From: Bipolaris cookei
Lineage: Eukaryota; Ascomycota; Dothideomycetes; Pleosporales; Pleosporaceae
Direction of reading: 5' to 3'
Assembly (NCBI GenBank): GCA_002286855.1
Contig: NRSV01000036.1
Location: forward strand, 248,001-312,000
Length of the DNA stretch: 64,000 bases
This document shows positions 1-10,986 of the stretch, piece by piece; the first letter of the stretch is position 1, and each line of letters opens with the position of its first letter. The notes below the pieces were generated by a model. It had not been told where the DNA came from, searched no databases, and worked only from the letters and a program-made list of their open reading frames with translations. Position numbers and translations under genes: made by a program.

Positions 1-519
1 GTCACTGTACAATAGCCTCTTTCGTGTTACATGTGCACGCGACGCTGGCAGAGAATAGCAACCTTATCTCGCTGCACATTGCAATCTTGTCACGCTGACG
101 CGCCGAATCCGGCATCTTCCCTGCTAGGGTCATCAACTTTATTTCAATTACAATGTATCACTGCTGTAACAATATGCTGTTTGTTGACTATCACATGCTG
201 AATCTACGCTTCTACAGTACGCACTACTACCAGATTCCCAGTAAGCGGTCGAATCCTACGTTCTGATTGGACGATGCCCTGTTGCTACGTCATAGACTCA
301 CGCGTCGTTGCCAAACCCGGCTCTGACACTTCTGACACTGAACTTACTTGGAATCAAGTGCGACAGCACTCATTTCTGTATATAGCATAACCCAAAAGAT
401 GTGTTCCATAATCTGTCTTGGGATACATAAATGCTGTCTTGGCTCGCTTCAGTAACAGTCCTCTTTAAGTATTCTGCTAACGTGTCATTGGATACATAGA
501 CTAAAAGCATCTTGGCAAC
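1..519. other. intergenic region, no gene seen
   Basis: No open frame on either strand here resembles a known protein, and I find no tRNA boxes or repeats. The right end is presumably the promoter of the DUF1769 gene starting at 520. Confidence 0.5.
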
Positions 520-1878
520 ATGTCTGACAAAGTCGTGGACCCTGCAGTAAGGGACAAATATCTCCTCCAAGGTACTCACACACAAAAAAAACTTTCATCG
601 CCTCAAGGTGCCTAACAGTATATAGTAACTGCGGGCCCATCCTACAACCCTTCGGAGCATGAACAAGTAGCAGTAAACAGTGCAGACCCGACCTATATCG
701 AAAGCGACCTCTTATCCGCTTGGATACGCATTCGTATAAAGGACTACCATGGCTTACCTCGCGGTTCGCCAGCTTCATCGTCGTATTTCGATCACCTACA
801 ACATACCTCGGATCGCTATTCCATCGCCTACTCTTTCATTCCCAAACAAGACATGTCTGGCTCCGACTTGGTCATGGGATTTGACTACGGCCACTCAATC
901 AGACATCAATTACCTCCAGGTTTCCGGTACGCGATGAAAATTGCAACTAGCTTGCTCGATCCAGGTCTGTATTCTGATCCCTACTCCGACCAACCGTACC
1001 TGTACGGTCCAGCGCTATCAAGTTTCTTCACTTTCCAGATCGGCGAAAAGACGAGCGTCATGTCTCCGTCTGACCAACTCTCCCGGCTCGAGCAAGACTC
1101 CGCCAATGTCATTGAAGAAGGCGCTTATGGAAGTGGTGCTGAGATACGCAAGACACTAAACATACCTTCTAGATGGAAGAAGAGGCGGAAATTCTTTCTT
1201 GATACAAAGGCTCTGGCAGATTTCACGTTCGAGAAGGACAGAATGTATCATGCAGACTTCTTCAATCCGCACCTGGATTTTGCGAATTTCGCCCTGAGGC
1301 TACCAGGTTTCTCCATCAGTGTCGCACGGTACGTGGATGAGAAGACGCATCATCTGAGATATGTCTTGAGAAACCGCAAGACGGAAGAAGCGTTGCTAGT
1401 CGTGATTTTCAGACTACTGTATGGGAAGGAGTTAGAGGCTATACTAGAGCAGGAGACGAATAATGGGAATGTGCCAGCTGCGCCCAAGACGGTGACCAGT
1501 CAGTCAAGAGAAAACAGTACAGGTCATGATGGGCAGACCAAGGCCTCCCCTGTCGAGGAAGTTGAAGGAACGACTTCGGCAGCGGGTTCTGAGCATAACG
1601 ATAAAAATGGCCAAGGCTATATTGGCCAAGCATCGACCGCGATATCAAGCTTAACGAGCCCAGTGGTCGCGGTATATGCGGCATTGGGTTTTGGATACTC
1701 GTCTTCTTCAACCTCTGATTCTGAAGCATCAAACAGGAGTCGTTCACTACAGCCTTCAAATCAATCCGTGGAAGCAAAGATCGACGATATGGACAATGAG
1801 ACGGTGGAGAAGTTCCTGCGAGATCAGACTGGCAATGTTCGAGATGCCCCAAGAGCTAGTCATAGCCAGGATGGGTAG
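520..1878 (+). CDS. DUF1769 (UPF0590) family protein
   Basis: Two exons, 520-571 and 626-1878, give 434 residues. The intron (572-625) starts GTACTC, has a CTAAC branch and ends TATAG. The join turns CAA-G plus TA into QV, giving a VTAGPSY start followed by VNSADPTYIESD, a charged strand ending RIKDYHG and then DYGHSIRHQLPPG. These blocks match the fungal DUF1769 family as I know it. Further signatures are DPGLYSDPYSDQPYLYGP and PHLDFANFALRLPGFSI, after which the protein ends in a Ser-rich low-complexity tail from about residue 300. Starting at the downstream ATG (853) would drop the first 93 residues, which are clearly family sequence. The biochemical function of the family is unknown; an N-terminal beta-rich fold is inferred. 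Confidence is high for the family and good for the splice. Confidence 0.85.
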
Positions 1879-2954
1879 ACCGTGTACTCTCTCTTTCCTG
1901 CAATATACAGAATTAACGTTTGGCTTTTTTTTCATCAGACCATTGGCGTGGTATACTCTTCGTCTTGAATGTGCTCAGCACATTTATACGTTGGCGATGC
2001 GGCCAAAGATGACAAATTCAATCAATGCAAGGACGGTAGGCCTGCCCCATGAAAACAACGGGGATGCCACCGGTTTAGATTTTCTTATATTATGAAGTAT
2101 TAGGATTATTGTTTAACACCTGCCAGTCTCAACGTTGCGTCTCAACAACTGTTTCCTTCGCGCAAGAGGCACAATACTTGCACAAGACCAATACCTCCAA
2201 CTGTTGAACTGAAACCTATATTTCATAACACATGGACACAGAATTATGAGCAGACCCGCGGGCGCATTATAGTGAAAAAAGTCTACTCCGCTTATGATAG
2301 GAAGTCAGCCTTTGACCCTTGCCTCATGCCAGCCTAACAAAGCACGTACCACGAGCCCCACATCCATCTCGAAGGTCATGAAACCCGGAAGAAGACTCCT
2401 TGACACGCGCTTTGCACCGAGCATCCGTCCGAGGGCAACAACACACGCCCTCATGACGCATTGGGCGGATCGCAATTAACATCTACCAAGGCTGGGCTTC
2501 TTAGACCAAAAGCTAATACTTGCACGCGGAAAGGGTGAGCACCGGGGCTAAAACAGTCGGTGACCTCGTCAGCCTAATCGATCTGCGTTTCGGATACTCG
2601 AGCTTCCATGCCACTAACACGGCTTTGTCGCGAAAGACTGCCCCAAGCACCCTCGCGGACACACCTGTGATTTGCGGTAGGGTACCGACTCCATCGGCGT
2701 CAGTGTTCCCATAGGCTTGCGGTTGTCAACGTTTCCAGTCCAGAGCATCTTGAGGCACTTTTAGTGGCGCGGATTCATGCGTTGCCGAACGATGACAATC
2801 CCTCTTTAGGGCTCTCACTATCACTTTTTTCTTTCCCTCCGGTAGTAGTCTACGTGAATAACTTTTTTTCCCAAGGTACGAACTATTCATATTTCCTTCC
2901 GTACGTAGCCAGCGCTATATTCGGTCCTTCCGTAAGATTGTCGGTCACGCAACA
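1879..2954. other. intergenic region, no gene seen
   Basis: About 1.1 kb with only short unsupported frames (for example 2294-2479, 2520-2714, 2764-2958). No repeat structure or transposon remnant is evident by eye. The right part is probably the promoter of the secreted-protein gene at 3030. Confidence 0.45.
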
Positions 2955-3029
2955 ATGATAAGTACCTGTTTGGATCTTGCACTTTTGTGCCACCCTGTAC
3001 TTGCACTCCTCACAATCCAACGGTCCAAG

Positions 3030-4028
3030 ATGCAGACACAGCAATCGTGGTGGCAGTACTTTCTGCTCAGTTTCCTGTCTTTACTTGCTATCCGCTATGC
3101 AAGCAGCGCAAGCACACCGTTGAATACCACCCTCGACGCAGTTGCCGCAATTACATGCCAATCAGAGGACCAGCCAAACCCAATTGCATCTACATATCCA
3201 AACAACGCTACTGGAGTCCTCAACGGCACAATCTCAGTCGTCCCTATCCCACTGGATCTCGCACGCCAACTGATTCCCTCACAATACCGCATCTTGGAAC
3301 ATGCATACCGCCACCTCCTCCCCACATTTCCAAAAGACATGTACCCCGCCGTCGTCCAAGCCGTGCACGACCACGACATCCAATTCGCAGGCTTCAAAAT
3401 ACCCGACTTTTCGGTACGTAGGCTCAATTACTATTGCTCATCCGACTGTCACCTCCACAACTCCCACTAACCCCCTAAACAGCGCGCAGGAATTGAATTC
3501 CCTTTCCTCGACCTCCTAGGCGACAACACCACATCCTTCAAATGGGTGCCCTCACTCTTGATGTCTGCCGACAACACCGCCGCTATCCAAGGAGCTCAAG
3601 TTTACGGTACAACTACCTACCCCTCAACCTTTGACCCCACATGCAATTCCTACCGTACCGTCCCTGACGCCCCAAATCCCGGCACAACGGCCTATAGCGG
3701 CCGCAGCGTCGAGTCCGGAGCTGCGTGTGCGGACACACAATTCCACAGCACGATCGAGCAACCGTACCCACTGGGTTTCTTCGTCAACGTCACGAATCAG
3801 ATCATTTTTGCAGACGGGAAGTCGTGTGATAATATGATTCGCCTGTTCAACACCAGTTTGAGTACGGCGCCCAATCGTATTGAAAATGTCAAGGGATCCG
3901 TTCGCGCGAAGATGGAGCCGTTTAAGACGGAGCAGGTGTGGGATGGCGTTTATGGCATAAGGTTTGCGTCTGCCTTCATTGAAAACAATTACCTTCCATG
4001 CGAGAACTTTCGGGGCTACGGAGCGTAG
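3030..4028 (+). CDS. secreted protein, possible acetoacetate decarboxylase-like fold
   Basis: Two exons, 3030-3413 and 3483-4028, give 309 residues. The intron (3414-3482) runs GTACGT to AAACAG and joins DFS to RAGIEFPFLDLL in phase. I chose the ATG at 3030 because it opens with a good signal peptide (MQTQQSWWQYFLLSFLSLLA...ASSA); an in-frame ATG at 2955 would bury that segment. The mature part has several N-glycosylation sequons (NTT, NAT, NGT, NTS) and five or so cysteines. The stretch GTISVVPIPLDLARQLIPSQ followed by Y-R-I-L resembles the start of acetoacetate decarboxylase-like barrels. That assignment is tentative and no catalytic lysine context is recognisable. It may be an extracellular protein of unknown activity. 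It converges with the Gpi16 gene 283 bp away. Confidence 0.7.
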
Positions 4029-4311
4029 GTGCTGTTGGAATTTGGAAAGGCAAAGGATGGGGATTTCAATTCTTCCATCCCCGTTCGGCATTGCTGATGT
4101 TATGAATTGGGGGAGTTCTGGGAATAGGTGCCAACTTTTTATTATCAATAGTTAAGGGAAAGTAAAAGGGATACCCGATTTGCAGCTGTTTTAGAGCATT
4201 GTAAATACACATATACAATACCATCACATACTTATCCATCATTTCGATATATGAAAAAAATAGAGACACAGATCTTTACATATTCCTCTACAATATCTAT
4301 GAGCTAATTAC

Positions 4312-6116
4312 TTATTTCACACCTAGCAGACCCTTTAATCTGAGTATCTTGCCTTGGATGATACCTTTTAGGCCACCCGCCCCCATGGCTGGCACCTCAT
4401 CAACGCTCACAAAGCGCCTTACGAGCAGATTGAAAATGTTTCCAAAGCCCAATGCCATGACTGTGCTGGTAAGGATGATGACGTTGTACGGCATACTGAA
4501 GTCGGGTGTTGGCAGGGGAAGAAGCAACGAGGTTGTGCGGACGTAGATGCCCTTGTTGTCGCCAGACGATGGGGACAGGACGCGGATGACAGCAGGGGCG
4601 ACATCAAAACCTCGGTTCGCATCTGGTGGGTACTCTGTGTACCGCAGAATGGCCTTTTCAAAGTCGTAGGTCAAGGTGAGTGTCGAGTCAGGTGGAATAA
4701 CCATGCGGAGCTCGAGGTGAGTGCCTCGTTTGCGGTCGACTGCTGGTCGGTAGTATGTCTCTTTGATAGGAGTTTGATCCGTGGTGTCGACATGAGCGCG
4801 TAGTGTGTGCAGATACGGCTTCATGAACCAGGGCAGAGACTCGAGGTAAACGACCTCGACTGCTTGTTGTTTGGATGGGTTTCGGATGACTGCTTGGATA
4901 CTACCTCGCTCCTGACCGTGGCCGTTGATGGATCTTGCAGCAAAGACAAGAGGGTCTGGGCGAACCAAACCTGTCTTCATCTTCTGCTCAGGGAGAGCAA
5001 GGTCGAAATTCTGGCCTGTAGGAAGCTTGAAGCATCGGAGAGTGTCCGATGCTAGTTTTCTCTCTGTGAACTGGCCCTCTGTCTTCACTTCCATGATACG
5101 TTCCGGTGGCATGTTGATACAGACGTTGTGGGCCTCGTCTATGTTTTCATCTATCAACGGGCAAGCGCCCCTGAGTGGCCTTCCGAAAACTTCCTCGAGG
5201 GTCCAGGGAAGCTCAGTGCCCTTGTTAAGGGGATAGCAAGTATCATGCGCATTGTAGCCCTTGGACGTGTCGCATTCCATTTGCTCGATGGGAAGAGGCC
5301 GTGGGATCGGATTATCTCTCGGGCGCTTCGCTCTCGCAATGTCTAAGACCATGTCCACGCTCTGCTCCATCTCTATGGAGCAAGTGGAATTACCCTCACT
5401 ACATGTAGGGCGAACATCAACAGCCATGGTCTGGAATGCAGCATCGAACAGCTTATGTCCATCAAGGAGGCTCGACACACCGGCCTTTCCCTTGCAGGGT
5501 AGCAGTTTCAAGAAGGGAGTCAAGTTCTCAGTACAAACGACCTCGTGAGGCAGGGTGCCGTGGAGCAGGTGGAGGTTGGATGGATTGCCATGTTGGCCTT
5601 CTGGGTCAAATGACATGACGGGGCGTATGGTTTTGGTGGCATCAATGAAGTTTATCGAGGCGCAGAAGAGGCCAGATAAGGCATTGGTAAGTTTCAGCCA
5701 TCGAGCAAATGCTCTGGAGCCACGGTTAGCATGTGATGAGTGCTGTGTGTATACAGGACATACTCCTCCTCAGTCGCGGCCTCGACCCACGCCCACAGCT
5801 CGACGCCCGTGCCTCCTTCTCGCGCCCCGTTCCATGGCCGCTGTCCCCAGTTGTCGGCATCCCACCTTCCGACGCTGAATCTCAGGTGTAGTTCTTTGGC
5901 ATGCGCATGTTGTAGAATTTGGCCAAAGGAGCGGGGGAAATAGCGAAAGTTTTGTGCTTCAAAGGCAGCCGCGCTTTCGTTGCTGCGAAAGTTGAAAGAG
6001 GCCAGAAGGGTGTTCTGCGGCAGGGGCCGAAGGAGGAGACGCTCACTGTAGTCGGAGCCTGCCAATACAAGTGCAATCAGGGAATTGAGCAACAGGAGGA
6101 CAAAAGATGAGAGCAT
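4312..6116 (-). CDS. GPI16: GPI transamidase component PIG-T/Gpi16
   Basis: Minus strand, exons 6116-5764 and 5713-4312, 584 residues, close to human PIG-T and yeast Gpi16. It is a subunit of the ER GPI transamidase complex that attaches GPI anchors to proteins. The 50 bp intron (5714-5763) runs GTATGT to CTCCAG and restores TEEEAFARWLKLTNALSGL, a conserved stretch followed by NFIDATKTIRPVMSFDPEG. The N-terminus from 6116 (MLSSFVLLLLNSLIALVLAG) is a signal peptide. Then come YSERLLLRPLP and LHLRFSVGRWD. Near the C-terminus one membrane helix (YNVIILTSTVMALGFGNIFN) precedes a short basic tail, matching the type I topology of the family. An upstream in-frame GTG at 6182 is not needed. The gene is divergent from Luc7 with about 200 bp between start codons. 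Confidence 0.93.
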
Positions 6117-6319
6117 GGCAGCATGGTAACGCTCTCTACGCGGACAGGGTGGTAAGGGTGGTGGTGATGAAGGGCGCCCCACGTGTGATTGGTCAGGTGC
6201 AGTCCATGTAGACCAACCGTACTTGGCATTGCCGCGGTCGCAGCGTCGCGATTTCTTTTGACCTCACCTCAAGCTCTTCGCATCACGACAACAGCAACTG
6301 ATACTAGACAGATTACATT

Positions 6320-7307
6320 ATGGCTGCAGCAGAGACGCGTAGGCTGCTCGGTATGCAAATCCAATCGACATCGAGAGAATATCAACCCTGACACATGATA
6401 CAGAGCAGCTCATGGGCGAACAGCTCATGAACGGAACCGACCAGCGCGCGCCCCAGCTCAGCATCACCGACCCCAAGGTCTGCCGCTCGTATCTAGTTGG
6501 TAACTGCCCGCACGATCTCTTCACCAACACCAAGAACGAACTGGGACCCTGTCCCAAAGTCCACAATGAGGCGCTCAAGACCGAGTACCAGGAGGCCGAC
6601 GCAGACCAGAAGCGCAGGTGGGGCTTCGAGTTTGACTACATGCGCGACATGCAGCATCACATTGACGCCTGTAATCGCAAAATAGATTCGGCCCAGCGCC
6701 GCCTAGAAAAGACGCCTGAAGAGATCCGGCAGACCAACGCTCTTGTCAGTAGCCTAGCCTGACTCATTGAGGAGTTTAAAGGTATATGCTAACAACCGCG
6801 CAGCTCAAAGCAATCAACGAACTCACAAAGTCTATCGAAGCCAGTATGCTGGAAATCAAGATAATGGGCGAGGAAGGCATGGTCAACATGGCCGTCCAGG
6901 AGTTCACAAAAGTCCGCTATAAGAAGGCCGAAAAGGAGGAACGCGAGCGCGAACTGAGAGCACTTTCTGACACGGGAGGTCCTTCGGGCCACCAGAAACT
7001 CCAAGTGTGCGATGTATGCGGTGCGTACCTCAGCCGTCTGGACAACGACCGTCGGTTAGCAGACCATTTCTACGGAAAGATGCACCTCGGCTACGCCCAG
7101 ATGCGCAAGTCGTACGAAGCGCTGTCCAAGGAACTTAAGGACCGTGCGCCACCTCGCAACTCGTATGCTCCCTCTGGCGGTGACATGGATCGAGGCAGTG
7201 GAGGCGGATGGGGCGGCGGCGGTGGTGGTTATGGCGGAGGCGGCGGAGGCGGCGGCTACCGTGGCGGGCGAGGAGGTCGTCGCGGCGGCAGAAGAGGAGG
7301 CTGGTAA
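6320..7307 (+). CDS. LUC7: U1 snRNP-associated splicing factor Luc7
   Basis: Three exons, 6320-6350, 6404-6744 and 6804-7307, encode 291 residues. The first exon is only 31 nt (MAAAETRRLL) and its split codon completes LEQLMGEQLMNG, the family N-terminus. Intron 1 is GTATGC to ATACAG. Intron 2 starts GTCAGT, has GCTAAC and ends GCGCAG. The protein has a CCCH-type finger (VCRSYLVGNCPHDLF and LGPCPKVH), a coiled coil around residues 80-180, and a C2H2-type finger (CDVCGAYL, DHFYGKMH). Luc7 acts in the nucleus with U1 snRNP in 5' splice-site selection. The C-terminus is an unusual Gly-rich RGG tail (about 35 residues of G, W, Y and R) rather than an RS domain, so arginine methylation or RNA contact is plausible. 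Confidence 0.93.
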
Positions 7308-8097
7308 AAGAAAAACGCTGTGTCCCTTTATGTGTTTTCTTCGGCGTTAAGGTGTGTCGACCTGAGATTCCCAAAAACCGGTGCAGCTTACCACAGGATT
7401 TTTTATTGGTCTTGTTTTTTTGGGAGATGCGAAAGAGAAGGGAACAAAACTTGAAAACTACCGCGACTTGGGGGTCTCTCCCCCGGTAGTTAGGGCTGTA
7501 CAACAGATTTAGCGACGTTTTTACTGATGGTCCTCCTACCTCCCTCTCAGGGGAGCCCTGCTTGAGCTTGTCAATCTTTTCGAATCAGTACATGTACGCT
7601 TCTTCTTTTTTTTCTTCTTTCCTCCCAAGATGCAAACTTGATATGCTTCTAACCATCATCAAGGGATCAGTTGAGCGACTGCCGGACCCCTACTGGATGC
7701 AAAGCATGCCGTCTGTTGTGCATTGTCACAGGTGCGTGGGTTCTGTTGTCCTATGACTTGATTCTTCAATGTGATCCAAGTGCTTGTTTATCTGCAAAAT
7801 CCCCCAAAGCATACATGTCTTATGCTGTCTTGGTATTGGTGTGGTAAGTCAAGACTTTAGTAATTCATTAGGCATTGGGGTTCTTGAAGAGCATGCAGTT
7901 GAATCACTGCTACACACCAATGTATACGTCGTTCTTTGCCTCATAGAAAAAAGATATTTCCATGTTCTCTTTGAACATAGCTCATAATTTCCTGAATTCT
8001 AAGCCATACGTTGTTCAAGCAGATAAAATGATATCCTCCCACCCCCTTTTTTTTAAAAAAAAAACACAACAAACGGGTATCCCCCAACCTTCCCAAC
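7308..8097. other. convergent intergenic region between LUC7 and MAK5
   Basis: This 790 bp stretch holds T-rich and A-rich tracts, presumably the two 3' UTRs. The short frames inside it have no family features. Confidence 0.5.
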
Positions 8098-10572
8098 TTA
8101 CTCCTCCCCATCATCCTCATTGTCAAACCCCAACCCATCCACGCGTCCCAAAAACTCCAAATTGCCCTCTCCCGCCATAAGCGCATCAACATCGATCCCA
8201 CCGCTGGTAAGATACCTCGCGCTAACCCCCGTATTAATCCTCTGGCTCAGCAACGCCTTCAACTCGGCACGTAGCGCCTGCATCTCCGCCTTGGTCATCT
8301 GACTCGCCTCTCTCTCCTTCTTCTTGCGACCACTGCCGCGGCCCCGTTTTCCTTTTGCTTCCTTGTCGAATTCCTCGCTGTTGTAATCAACACCGAGGTC
8401 TTCAGCGGCCTGGCGGAGTACATCGTCGCCGCTGTTTTTCTTTTCCTTGGCGATGACGGTGTCAGCGAGGCGCTTAGAGATTGTTGCGCGGGGTTTGAGG
8501 CGCGACACGATGCGGCGGTCAATGTCGAGGGTGCGGATGAAGAAGGATGTGTTTTTGGTCTTGGGGGCAGAAGCGGCGCGAGCGTGCACTTTAGCGATTA
8601 GACGACGGACGCCGGCTACCTCTTCAGGCGCGCAGATGAGGATGCTGGCGCCTGAGGCGTCTGCGCGTGCTGTGCGACCGGAGCGGTGCACGTATGTGTC
8701 GGCTGCGCGGGGGAGGTGGTAGTGGATTACAAGTTCGACCTTGGGGATGTCGAGACCTCGGGCTGCGACGTCGGTGGCGACTAAGATGGATCCTGATCGT
8801 TCTTTGAAGCGTTCGATTGAGCGTAGACGGGCTTTTTGCGGCATGTTGGAATGAAGTGGGAGAGCGGGGAGGTTGAGGTTAGTTAGGAAGGGCGTTATGC
8901 GTCGGACGGCTGAGATGGAGTTTGTGAAGACGAGGGCGCGCTTCTTGGTGTAAAACATGAGGAGCGAGTATAGATATAGATCTTTTTCGGGGCCGGCACA
9001 TTCGATAAGGCCTTCCTGAAGCTTGCTGGCCATTTGTGAGGTCGGGTTGGTGTCGATGAACTTGGGCTTCTCTTCGCGGAATTGAAGCTTCTTCAAGAGA
9101 TATTCCATTGACTGTTGTTGGTTCATCTGGTCACCACCGAATTTAGCCTTACCGGCAAGTTTTCTCTGAAGATCCTTTCCAAAAGTTGCTGAGAAGACGA
9201 GTGTCTGGCGGTTAGCTTCGGGTGTTTCTGCTGGCTCTGCATTTTCATCTACTTCGTCGTCAGGTTCGAGTACCTTGAGGATATCGTCCATTTCCTTAAA
9301 GTGGCCTTGGCTTAATAGGCGATCGGCCTCGTCGACTACCAAGAACTTAATCTGCTTGAATTTTGCGAGCAAGCCTTGGCCACTGCTGATGACCTCCCAC
9401 AGCCGTCCTGGGGTTCCCACAACTATATCTGCCTTTTCCAGTTGCCTACGCTGCTTCTGCACGGACAAACCACCAGTGATTGATGCAATGTATGGAGAGT
9501 CAAATTCACACTTTACACAAAGCTTAACCAGATGTTCGTTGATCTGATGAGCAAGTTCTCGAGTTGGCGCGATGATGAGGGCGAGCGGAACCTTGTCTTC
9601 GGTATCTTTTGATGCTGCACGACCGGCGAGATATGCCTCTATAATAGGAATACCAAAGGCAAGCGTCTTTCCTGAACCGGTTGAAGCCTTTCCAATGACA
9701 TCTCTACCAGCTATAATCTCAGGTATGGTTGAAGCTTGAATGTCGGTGGGCCTAGAAAACTTGAGCTTCGCCAATGCTCCGAGCATTTCCTCGGACAGGT
9801 CCAACTTTGCCCAAGCAGATACGTCTTCTTCGTCACTATCGTCCATTGGTTGATTTGCAAGTATATCGAAGGCGCCAGGACCAAAAGTCTCACCGCCATC
9901 AACACCTTCCGCATCGAATTTGTCATCATCATCATCGTCGTCTTCCTCGTCGTCCGCTTTGTCTTGTCCATCTGACCTGGCCGTTTGTCCATTTGTCTTT
10001 TTCTCCTCCTGCTTCTTCAATTTCTCTTCCCTGAGCCTCTTCTTCTTCTCCGTCTTGGTCTCTTTTCTTGTCTCAGACTCTCCGTTCGTCGCAAGCGTGG
10101 GCGCTTCAGTCTCGACTTCTTCATCGCTAAAGCCTTCCCATTCCAACTCCTCTTCTTCTCCCTGTACCTCGGGCTCCTTACCCTCATCTTCTTCAGGCTC
10201 CTTTTCCTTATCTTTCTCGGCCTCTTGGTTCTCCCCAAAAGTTATCTTCTCAAGACGCCGAGCCTCGTCCTCCTCGCGCTGCCACGCCTCCTCGACATCA
10301 CGCGCAACTTCGTCTTCTGTCTTTGTAGTTTCGAAATGAAAGGCGCCGGTGACAGGATCCTTTACAATTTCAACATCGTCGATTTCTTCGAGCCCGTAGA
10401 AGCCTTCGGTGTCCTCCAAGCGATCGGGCATGGAAACAGTCTTCCATCCTAGCTCGTTGAGCTGCACTCTGCGTTTCGTCTTGGTAGGTAGAGGTTTAGG
10501 AAAGGCATCGACCTTCTGGCGTTTGTGAGCCTTGTGCGCCGCCTTCTTCGGGGCAGCATGGGCGCGTTTCAT
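8098..10572 (-). CDS. MAK5: DEAD-box ATP-dependent RNA helicase Mak5 (DDX24 type)
   Basis: Intronless on the minus strand, 824 residues from the ATG at 10572. The open frame runs on to a GTG at 10710, but MKRAHAAPKKAAHKAHKRQK is a convincing nucleolar basic N-terminus. GWKTVSMPDRLEDTEGFYGL is the Mak5 signature at residues 42-61. Long acidic and Lys-rich segments follow (about 90-250). The helicase core has GKASTGSGKT at about 294, PTREL at 337, TPGR at 387, VDEAD at 413, SAT at 461, ATDVAARGLD at 599 and HRSGRTAR at 629. The long spacer between SAT and the second RecA-like domain is typical of this subfamily. Yeast Mak5 works in nucleolar 60S subunit assembly. The gene is divergent from TRM7, 414 bp between starts. 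Confidence 0.93.
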   Translation of the reverse strand: MKRAHAAPKKAAHKAHKRQKVDAFPKPLPTKTKRRVQLNELGWKTVSMPDRLEDTEGFYGLEEIDDVEIVKDPVTGAFHFETTKTEDEVARDVEEAWQREEDEARRLEKITFGENQEAEKDKEKEPEEDEGKEPEVQGEEEELEWEGFSDEEVETEAPTLATNGESETRKETKTEKKKRLREEKLKKQEEKKTNGQTARSDGQDKADDEEDDDDDDDKFDAEGVDGGETFGPGAFDILANQPMDDSDEEDVSAWAKLDLSEEMLGALAKLKFSRPTDIQASTIPEIIAGRDVIGKASTGSGKTLAFGIPIIEAYLAGRAASKDTEDKVPLALIIAPTRELAHQINEHLVKLCVKCEFDSPYIASITGGLSVQKQRRQLEKADIVVGTPGRLWEVISSGQGLLAKFKQIKFLVVDEADRLLSQGHFKEMDDILKVLEPDDEVDENAEPAETPEANRQTLVFSATFGKDLQRKLAGKAKFGGDQMNQQQSMEYLLKKLQFREEKPKFIDTNPTSQMASKLQEGLIECAGPEKDLYLYSLLMFYTKKRALVFTNSISAVRRITPFLTNLNLPALPLHSNMPQKARLRSIERFKERSGSILVATDVAARGLDIPKVELVIHYHLPRAADTYVHRSGRTARADASGASILICAPEEVAGVRRLIAKVHARAASAPKTKNTSFFIRTLDIDRRIVSRLKPRATISKRLADTVIAKEKKNSGDDVLRQAAEDLGVDYNSEEFDKEAKGKRGRGSGRKKKEREASQMTKAEMQALRAELKALLSQRINTGVSARYLTSGGIDVDALMAGEGNLEFLGRVDGLGFDNEDDGEE

Positions 10573-10986
10573 TGTGGCGCGGGGTTGCAATTGGAAGTGT
10601 TTGTACGCGAGGGTCGAAGCATGCGATGGTCTGGAAACTTTTTTTTGGAGAACTGTCGGCGTTCGGGAGTCCGCCGCCCCACTTCGCCCTGCAGATTGTC
10701 TAGCCCGCACTTCACGTGCGACTCACTCCCGCATTGACTAAATCACGACCAGATTTGGACAGCGGGAACGATATAGGAAGAAAGAGTAGGACTAGACCGC
10801 TAGGTATTTATCTGGTGATTGTATCGCAGACGGCAATTGTCTTGCATCGAAGGCTTCCAGAACATCAAGACACCAAACGAGCAAATTCAAAAAAAACCCC
10901 CATACCACCAGTCATACGGACTGACTCGAAAATTCTCCAAGGCGGGGGAAGAATAAGTGGTGTGAATTGCCCATCCAGAGCGAGCC
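10573..10986. promoter_or_regulatory. shared divergent promoter MAK5/TRM7
   Basis: A 414 bp gap separates the start codons of two oppositely oriented genes of the translation apparatus, so both promoters must lie here. I could not identify a specific factor site by eye. Confidence 0.5.

Noticed and set aside
2955..3029. Upstream in-frame ATG for the secreted protein
   Set aside because: Using it would place 25 residues ahead of a clear signal peptide that starts at 3030.
10573..10710. 46-residue N-terminal extension of MAK5
   Set aside because: It would need a GTG start; the ATG at 10572 gives the usual basic N-terminus.
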